DNA of 64,000 bases from CAVSJJ01 sp963771015. GTDB taxonomy: Bacteria > Actinomycetota > Actinomycetes > Actinomycetales > Dermatophilaceae. Both the position numbers and the translations under genes were made by a program. This document shows, one piece after another, positions 58,803 to 64,000 of the stretch. The stretch's first letter is position 1, and every line of letters begins with the position of its first letter. The notes beneath the pieces are model-generated. The model was given only the letters and a program-made list of their open reading frames with translations. It had not been told where the DNA came from and did no database searches. The stretch lies in NCBI GenBank assembly GCA_963771015.1, contig CAVYRN010000009.1, positions 186,001 through 250,000 of the forward strand, written 5' to 3'.

Positions 58803-59663
58803 GTGAGCGAGAGCGTCGTCTATGTCCTCACCCTGTCCTGCCCGGATGCCCCCGGCATCGTCGCGCGGATGACCCAGGTCCTCTTCGACTGCGGCGCCAA
58901 CATCGAGGAGAGCCAGCAGTTCGGCGACGTCCGGACCGGGCGGTTCTTCATGCGCATCAAGTTCGCGGTGCCGACGGGCGGCCCGGACCACGCCGGGATC
59001 CGGACCGTGGTGGCCCCCGTCGGGGAGGCCTTGGCGATGACCTGGCAGCTGCGCCCCGCCGCGACGCCGTACCGGACGCTCGTCATGGTGAGCCGCTTCG
59101 GTCACTGCCTCAACGACCTGCTGTTCCGGTGGCGCAGCGGCAGCCTGTCGATGGACATCCCGCTCGTCGTGTCGAACCACGAGGACATGGGACCGCTCGT
59201 CCGCTCCTACGGCATCCCGTTCCACCACCTCCCGGTCACGGCCGCCACCAAGGGCGAGGCCGAGGCCCGGCTGCGCAACCTCGTCGCGGAGCACGACATC
59301 GAGCTCGTCGTCCTGGCCCGGTACATGCAGATCCTGTCCGACGACCTCGCCGCATCGATGCCGGGCCGGATCATCAACATCCACCACTCCTTCCTGCCGA
59401 GCTTCAAGGGCGCCAAGCCGTACCACCAGGCCTACGAACGAGGGGTCAAGCTCGTCGGCGCGACGGCCCACTACGTGACCCCTGCCCTCGACGAGGGGCC
59501 GATCATCGAGCAGGACGTCATCCCGGCGGACCACCGGATGCTCCCGGACGACCTCGTCCGGGCCGGCGAGGAGGTCGAGTCGCGGGTGCTGGCCAGGGCC
59601 GTCCGGTGGCACTGCGAGAGCCGGATCATCCTCAACGAGCACCGCACGGTCGTCTTCAGCTGA
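58803..59663 (+). CDS. purU: formyltetrahydrofolate deformylase
   Basis: A 286-residue PurU, which hydrolyses 10-formyl-THF to THF and formate and so balances the one-carbon pool. An N-terminal ACT domain (YVLTLSCPDAPGIVARMTQV) precedes the formyltransferase-like catalytic domain: VSRFGHCLNDLLFRW, VLARYMQILSDDLAA, the active-site IINIHHSFLPSFKGAKPY (Asn and His) and VTPALDEGPIIEQDV with the catalytic Asp. The GTG at 58803 fits, with GAGG about 8 bases upstream. Regulation by glycine or methionine through the ACT domain is known in E. coli. Confidence 0.96.
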   Translation: MSESVVYVLTLSCPDAPGIVARMTQVLFDCGANIEESQQFGDVRTGRFFMRIKFAVPTGGPDHAGIRTVVAPVGEALAMTWQLRPAATPYRTLVMVSRFGHCLNDLLFRWRSGSLSMDIPLVVSNHEDMGPLVRSYGIPFHHLPVTAATKGEAEARLRNLVAEHDIELVVLARYMQILSDDLAASMPGRIINIHHSFLPSFKGAKPYHQAYERGVKLVGATAHYVTPALDEGPIIEQDVIPADHRMLPDDLVRAGEEVESRVLARAVRWHCESRIILNEHRTVVFS

Positions 59664-59709
59664 CCGCAGGGGGCTGGGGATGGCACGCGGCGCTGACGGC
59701 CCCGGCGGG

Positions 59710-59715
59710 TAGCGT
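59710..59715 (+). promoter_or_regulatory. -10 box (TAGCGT) for leaderless RecB-type nuclease gene
   Basis: TAGCGT is 7 bases before the ATG at 59723, with no ribosome-binding site. Confidence 0.5.
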
Positions 59716-59722
59716 GCGGGGC

Positions 59723-60571
59723 ATGTCGACGCCGGTCCAGGCGGAGTTCTCCGGCCTGCCTTCGAGGCTGTATGCCGCGAGCCCGTCGCGGCTGCTCTCC
59801 TTCGTCGACTGCCCCCGGCGCTACCGGCTCCAGTACCTCGACCGGCCCAAGCCGCAGCCGCGGCCGCAGCGGGCACACACCTCGCTCGGGAACGCCGTCC
59901 ACCACGCGCTGCGCGACTGGTGGGACCTGCCGCCCGAGCATCGCACCCCGGTCGCCGGCGCCGAGCTCGTCCGGAGCGGGTGGATCGACAGCGGTTTCCG
60001 GGACCCCGACCAGTCGCAACGCTGGCGCGTCAGGGCCGAGGGCGAGGTCGCGGCATACCTCACCAACCTCGACCCGACCGAGCAGCCGGTGGGCGTCGAG
60101 CGCACCGTCGCCTTCCGCACCGACGGGTTGGCCCTGACCGGCCGGATCGACCGCCTCGACGACCGCGGGGGCGAGCTCGTCGTCGTCGACTACAAGACGA
60201 CCCGGGTCACCTCGACCGACGACGACGCACGCACGTCCCTCCCGCTCGCGCTGTATGCCGCGGCGGTGTGGAAGATGTTCCGCCGCCGGTGTCTTCGCGT
60301 CGAGCTGCACCACGTCCCCACCGGCACCGTGGCCACCCACACGCACACCGCCGAGTCCCTCGCTCGCAAGGTCGGTCAGGCCCGCTCGCTGGCCGCCGAC
60401 GCCCGGCGGGCCGACGAGGACTTCGCCGTCAAGGGCCCCGGGTCGGCGATGTTCCCGCCGAGCATCGGCCCGCTCTGCGCCTGGTGCGACATGCGCGCGC
60501 ACTGCCCCGAGGGTCAGCAGGCCGGGCCCGAGAAGTCGGGGTGGGCGGCCCTGGAGGAGGACGACGGCTGA
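59723..60571 (+). CDS. RecB/Cas4-like PD-(D/E)XK nuclease
   Basis: A 282-residue single-domain nuclease of the PDDEXK_1 family. The core LTGRIDRLDDRGGELVVVDY with KTT gives the Asp, and Asp-x-Lys active-site residues. An N-terminal Cys (FVDCPRRYRLQYLDRP) and the C-terminal cluster CAWCDMRAHCPEG are arranged as in RecB-family proteins that bind a 4Fe-4S cluster. No helicase or CRISPR genes are adjacent. Such stand-alone actinobacterial genes are usual and of unknown role, perhaps DNA-end repair. A leaderless promoter precedes the ATG. An orphan ParA gene follows at 60638. Confidence 0.88.
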   Translation: MSTPVQAEFSGLPSRLYAASPSRLLSFVDCPRRYRLQYLDRPKPQPRPQRAHTSLGNAVHHALRDWWDLPPEHRTPVAGAELVRSGWIDSGFRDPDQSQRWRVRAEGEVAAYLTNLDPTEQPVGVERTVAFRTDGLALTGRIDRLDDRGGELVVVDYKTTRVTSTDDDARTSLPLALYAAAVWKMFRRRCLRVELHHVPTGTVATHTHTAESLARKVGQARSLAADARRADEDFAVKGPGSAMFPPSIGPLCAWCDMRAHCPEGQQAGPEKSGWAALEEDDG

Positions 60572-60637
60572 GCCCGTCGACGGCCCCGACCGGGGTGCCA
60601 CAATGGGGCCATCCGGCTGCTGAGGGAAGGCCCCACC

Positions 60638-61417
60638 GTGCCATCGAAGACCACCCGCGGCGCCAGCGTGGTCGCTGTCGCCAACCAGAAGGGCGGCGTC
60701 GCCAAGACGACGTCGGTCGCCTCGCTCGGCGCGGCCTTCGCCGAGCTGGGCAAGCGGGTGCTCCTCATCGACCTCGATGCCCAGGCCTGTCTGACCTACA
60801 GCCTCGGCGTCGACCCCGATGCCGTCGAGGCCTCGATCCACGACGTCCTCCTCGACAGCGTCGACCTCGCCGACGTCGTCCTGACCTGCGCGGACGGGGT
60901 CGATCTCGTCCCGAGCACGATCGACCTCGCCGGAGCCGAGGCGATCCTCCTCGCCCGGCCGGCGCGGGAGTTCGTCCTGCGCGAGGCGCTCGACCCGGTC
61001 CGCCGCGACTACGACGTCATCCTGCTCGACTGCTCGCCGAGCCTGGGCGTGCTCACCCTGAACGCCCTGACCGCCGCCAGCGGCGTCATCATCCCGATGC
61101 CGGCCGAGATGCTCGGGCACCGCGGGGTGGGCCAGCTCCTCGACACGATCCGCGACGTCACGAGGATCCTCAACAAGAAGCTCACCGTCCTCGGCATCCT
61201 GCCGACCCTCTACGACGGGCGCAGCAACCACTCCCGCGAGGTGCTCGCCGACGTCGGCGACCGGTACGGCCTGCCCGTCCTCGCGCCGCCGATCCCGCGG
61301 ACCATCCGGTTCGCCGAGGCGCCGGCGGTCGGCCGGTCGATCCTCGCGACCGCCCGATCGTCCAAGGGTGCGGTGGCCTACCGTGAGGTCGCCGCGGCGC
61401 TCCTGCCGCGGCTCTAG
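60638..61417 (+). CDS. ParA-family ATPase (orphan)
   Basis: A 259-residue deviant Walker A ATPase of the ParA/Soj family. The P-loop is VANQKGGVAKTTSVASLG with the signature Lys, followed by LLIDLDAQACLTYSLG (Walker A' region) and DVILLDCSPSLGVLTLNAL (Walker B). No parB or parS-like site is adjacent, so this is not the main chromosome partition operon. Orphan ParA proteins position chemosensory, carboxysome or other cargo, and similar genes in actinobacteria lie near segregation genes. GAGGGAAGG precedes the GTG at 60638 by about 7 bases. Confidence 0.9.
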   Translation: MPSKTTRGASVVAVANQKGGVAKTTSVASLGAAFAELGKRVLLIDLDAQACLTYSLGVDPDAVEASIHDVLLDSVDLADVVLTCADGVDLVPSTIDLAGAEAILLARPAREFVLREALDPVRRDYDVILLDCSPSLGVLTLNALTAASGVIIPMPAEMLGHRGVGQLLDTIRDVTRILNKKLTVLGILPTLYDGRSNHSREVLADVGDRYGLPVLAPPIPRTIRFAEAPAVGRSILATARSSKGAVAYREVAAALLPRL

Positions 61418-61448
61418 CCCCCGGCAGCCCCCCGCGAAGGAGCCCCCC

Positions 61449-62504
61449 ATGCCCACCCGCACCCCCGCCCTTGTCGTCGACGAGCCGAAGGGCCCGTTCC
61501 GCGCGACGAGCGTCGAGCGGCGCGACCTGCGCGACGACGACGTCCGGATCGACATCGCGTTCGCGGGCATCTGCCACAGTGACATCCACCAGGCCCGCGA
61601 GGAGTGGGGGGCGGCGAGCTTCCCCATGGTCCCCGGCCACGAGATCGCCGGGGTGGTCAGTGAGGTGGGGCCCGCGGTGACCCGGTTCGCCGTCGGTGAC
61701 CGCGTCGGCGTCGGCTGCATGGTCGACTCGTGCGGCGAGTGCGCGCAGTGCCGCGCCGGACACGAGAACTTCTGCGAGACCAGGACCGTCTGGACATACA
61801 ACGACGCCTACCCCGACGGTGAGCCGGCGTACGGCGGCTACAGCCGGCAGATCGTCGTCCGGGACCGGTTCGTCGTTCGGATCCCCGACGCACTCGGCCT
61901 CGACGTGGCCGCGCCGCTGCTGTGCGCGGGCGTCACGACGTACAACCCGCTCAAGCGGTGGGGCGCCGGTCCCGGCCGGAAGGTCGCCGTCGTCGGGATG
62001 GGCGGGCTCGGCCACATCGCGGTCAAGATCGCCGTGGCCCTCGGGGCCGAGGTGACCGTCCTGTCGCACACGCTCTCCAAGGAGAGCGACGGCAGGGCGT
62101 TCGGGGCCGTCGACTACCGGGCGACGAGCGACCCGGCGGTATTCAGGGAGCTGCGACGCAGCTTCGACCTCATCATCTCGACGGTGAGCGCGGATCTGCC
62201 GGTCGACCGCTACCTGTCGATGCTGTTGCCGTTCGGGGCGTTCGTCAACGTCGGTCTGCCCGAGCGGCCCCAGGAGGTGTCGTTCGGCTCCCTCGTGGCC
62301 GGCGACAAGGTCCTCGCCGGGTCGAACATCGGCGGCATGCCGCTCACCCAGGAGATGCTCGACTTCTGCGCCGAGCACGGCATCGCGGCGACCGTCGAGA
62401 CGATCTCGGCGGACGAGGTGGACGCGGCCTACGACCGGGTCGTCGGCAGCGACGTCCGGTACCGCTTCGTCATCGACACCTCGACGATCACGCCGCAGGG
62501 CTGA
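61449..62504 (+). CDS. zinc-dependent NAD(P) alcohol dehydrogenase
   Basis: A 351-residue medium-chain dehydrogenase of the YahK/cinnamyl-alcohol-dehydrogenase group. The catalytic zinc ligands are in GICHSDIHQ (Cys) and PGHEIAG (His-Glu). The structural-zinc cysteines are in DSCGECAQCRAGHENFCE. The Rossmann motif is VVGMGGLGHIAVKIAVALGA. These enzymes reduce aldehydes broadly with NADPH. SHTLSKESD after the Rossmann strand, without a clear acidic residue, fits NADP preference. The gene follows parA by 31 bases with AAGGAG before the ATG, and ends at a strong hairpin. Confidence 0.93.
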   Translation: MPTRTPALVVDEPKGPFRATSVERRDLRDDDVRIDIAFAGICHSDIHQAREEWGAASFPMVPGHEIAGVVSEVGPAVTRFAVGDRVGVGCMVDSCGECAQCRAGHENFCETRTVWTYNDAYPDGEPAYGGYSRQIVVRDRFVVRIPDALGLDVAAPLLCAGVTTYNPLKRWGAGPGRKVAVVGMGGLGHIAVKIAVALGAEVTVLSHTLSKESDGRAFGAVDYRATSDPAVFRELRRSFDLIISTVSADLPVDRYLSMLLPFGAFVNVGLPERPQEVSFGSLVAGDKVLAGSNIGGMPLTQEMLDFCAEHGIAATVETISADEVDAAYDRVVGSDVRYRFVIDTSTITPQG

Positions 62505-62534
62505 CCGGCAGCACCCCTTCACCAGCCGCCCTGG

Positions 62535-62567
62535 CCCGCTGCCGTCCGGAGGCCGGGCGGCAGCGGG
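62535..62567. terminator. strong bidirectional terminator hairpin
   Basis: CCCGCTGCC (62535-62543) and GGCAGCGGG (62559-62567) pair perfectly, and six more pairs form inside, leaving a small loop. It lies between the converging alcohol dehydrogenase and helicase genes. Confidence 0.8.
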
Positions 62568-62576
62568 AGCGGGGCG

Positions 62577-64000
62577 TCAGCTCTTGGTGGCCTCGCCACT
62601 GGCCCGGCCACCACGGGTGCGCTTCCGGTTCCGGTTGCGGCTGCGACCGGCACCCTCACGGCTCTCGGTGCGCGGCTGCGCGTCGCGTCCGCTGCGCGGC
62701 TGCGCGTCGCGTCCGCCACCCGGGGCGCCCCGGGGCGCACGGGGGGCGTGCCCGCCGCCGCGTCGGCCACCTGACTTGCCCGTCTCGCCGAGGTCCTCGA
62801 CCTGCTCCGCCCCGAGGCCGGCGCGCGTCTGCTTGGCCTTCGGCAGCCGTCCGGTGGCCCCCTCCGGGATGTCGAGGTCGGAGTAGAGATGGCCCGAGTT
62901 GGAGTAGGTCTCCTCGGGCTCCGGGATGCCCAGGTCGAGCGCCTTGCTGATCATTCCCCAGCGCGGGATGTCGTCCCAGTCGACGAAGGTGACCGCGATC
63001 CCGGTGTTGCCCGCCCGGGCGGTGCGGCCGATGCGGTGCAGGTAGGTCTTCTCGTCCTCGGGGCACTGGTAGTTGATGACGTGGGTGACGTGCTCGACGT
63101 CGATGCCGCGCGCGGCGACATCGGTGGCGACGAGGATGTCGACCTTGCCGTTGCGGAAGGCCCTCAGCGCCTGCTCCCGGGCACCCTGGCCCAGATCGCC
63201 GTGGATCGGCGCCGCGGCGAAACCGCGCTCGGTCAGGTCGTCGGCGACCTTGGCCGCGGTGCGCTTGGTGCGGCTGAAGATGATGGTGAGGCCCCGGCCC
63301 TCGGCCTGGAGCATCCGGGCGAGCATCTCGACCTTGTCCATCGCGTGGGCGCGGTAGACGAACTGCTCGACGGCCTTGACGGTGTGGGTGTCCTCGCCGT
63401 CGCCCTCGGACATCGCCCGGATGTGCGTCGGCTGGGTCATGTAGCGGCGGGCGAGGGCGACGACCGCCCCGGGCATCGTCGCCGAGAACAGCATGGTCTG
63501 ACGCGACGCCGGCGTCAGGGCGAGGATCTTCTCGACGTCCGGGAGGAAGCCGAGGTCGAGCATCTCGTCGGCCTCGTCCAGGACGACCGTCTTGACGTGG
63601 GACAGGTCGAGGTGGCCCTGCTTGGCCAGATCGATGAGCCGGCCGGGGGTACCGACGACGACCTCCACGCCGCGGCGCAGCGCGTCGACCTGCGGCTCGT
63701 AGGCGCGCCCGCCGTAGACGGTGAGGACGCGGATGCCGCGCCGGGAGCCGGCCTGCTCGAGGTCGCCGGCCACCTGCACGGCGAGCTCGCGGGTCGGGGT
63801 GACGGCGAGGGCCTGCGGCTTGCCGGCGTACGCGAAGTCGGCCCAGGCGTCGTCGACGGGGGACACGGCGTTGTTGAGGATCGGGATCCCGAAGCCGAGC
63901 GTCTTACCGGTGCCGGTCTTGGCCTGGCCGATGATGTCGTGGCGGTCGAGGGCGACCGGGAGCGTCATCGACTGGATGGGGAACGGCGAGGTGATGCCCT
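62577..64000 (-). CDS. DEAD-box RNA helicase with basic RG-rich tail (5' end outside window)
   Basis: A DEAD-box helicase truncated by the window edge; about 474 residues are visible. Upstream of the in-frame ATG at 63968 the frame continues GITSPFPIQS, the Q motif, so the true start is beyond 64000. Motif I is AKTGTGKT, Ib TPGR, DEAD is VLDEADEMLD, motif III SATM and motif VI HRIGRTARAGNTG. The last 80 residues are Arg/Gly/Asn-rich (RSRNRNRKRTRGGR) and likely bind RNA. This layout fits cold-shock or ribosome-assembly helicases (DeaD/RhlE type). Residues GRDAQPRS/GRDAQPRT are duplicated in the tail. Confidence 0.95.
   Translation of the reverse strand, partial: GITSPFPIQSMTLPVALDRHDIIGQAKTGTGKTLGFGIPILNNAVSPVDDAWADFAYAGKPQALAVTPTRELAVQVAGDLEQAGSRRGIRVLTVYGGRAYEPQVDALRRGVEVVVGTPGRLIDLAKQGHLDLSHVKTVVLDEADEMLDLGFLPDVEKILALTPASRQTMLFSATMPGAVVALARRYMTQPTHIRAMSEGDGEDTHTVKAVEQFVYRAHAMDKVEMLARMLQAEGRGLTIIFSRTKRTAAKVADDLTERGFAAAPIHGDLGQGAREQALRAFRNGKVDILVATDVAARGIDVEHVTHVINYQCPEDEKTYLHRIGRTARAGNTGIAVTFVDWDDIPRWGMISKALDLGIPEPEETYSNSGHLYSDLDIPEGATGRLPKAKQTRAGLGAEQVEDLGETGKSGGRRGGGHAPRAPRGAPGGGRDAQPRSGRDAQPRTESREGAGRSRNRNRKRTRGGRASGEATKS
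62671..62718 (-). repeat. two 24-base tandem units in the helicase tail
   Basis: Units 62671-62694 and 62695-62718 differ only in the last bases and encode GRDAQPRS and GRDAQPRT on the minus strand. Confidence 0.75.

Noticed and set aside
59723..60571. Cas4 of a CRISPR system
   Set aside because: No cas1, cas2 or repeats in the window; the fold is shared by many stand-alone RecB-type nucleases.

Overview
The window is very GC-rich, densely packed and runs on actinobacterial gene families: mycothiol biosynthesis (mshB), a DUF3117 protein, SigE-family ECF sigma factors, a HtrA/TatB stress block, the succinylase lysine pathway and secreted L,D-transpeptidases. The best guess is a Micrococcales chromosome of the Intrasporangiaceae/Dermatophilaceae type. 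That placement is inference from gene content, not from a marker gene. No rRNA, tRNA, CRISPR, insertion sequence or prophage was recognised, and no stretch over 300 bases lacks a gene.

Bases 1-29,800 look like an old actinobacterial core block. From memory, the order typA, lpqW-like lipoprotein, mshB, fdxA, dapC, dapD/dapE, LOG-family gene, DivIVA-like gene, tag, DUF3117, O-methyltransferase/sigE, rseA, htrA, tatB, mrp, MgtE-N protein matches Mycobacterium tuberculosis around Rv1165-Rv1232c, with gltA, a lysozyme-like gene, pepA and a DivIVA/SRPBCC/GT-C trio inserted. These genes cover lysine and cell-wall precursor supply (dapC, dapD, dapE), redox buffering (mshB), ferredoxin, the TCA cycle (gltA) and the envelope-stress response (sigE-rseA-htrA-tatB).

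Bases 29,900-50,600 are more mixed: a pair of CitE-like C-C lyases, two paralogous L,D-transpeptidases, a RIO-type kinase, a PLP decarboxylase, an acyl-CoA dehydrogenase, an M48 protease, a second PIG-L deacetylase, an Xaa-Pro aminopeptidase, a membrane alpha/beta-hydrolase, a secreted His-repeat protein, an acyl-CoA ligase, a beta-lactamase-like hydrolase and glycerol kinase.

Bases 50,655-58,031 carry the most unusual content: three minus-strand pairs, each an ECF sigma factor translationally coupled to a single-pass membrane protein with a large outer domain and no zinc anti-sigma motif. All three sigma genes have the same candidate ECF promoter upstream (CAACC, 16 bases, CGTR-like). Bases 58,181-64,000 hold marC, purU, a RecB-type nuclease, an orphan ParA, an alcohol dehydrogenase and the 3' part of a DEAD-box helicase.

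Two window-wide signals stand out. The 7-mer GTATGCC/GGCATAC occurs about 46 times by eye, far above chance for this composition and in noncoding DNA too. Many genes have a TANNNT box 6-8 bases before the start codon and no ribosome-binding site, which implies widespread leaderless transcription, including one perfectly symmetric bidirectional promoter between fdxA and a GNAT gene.
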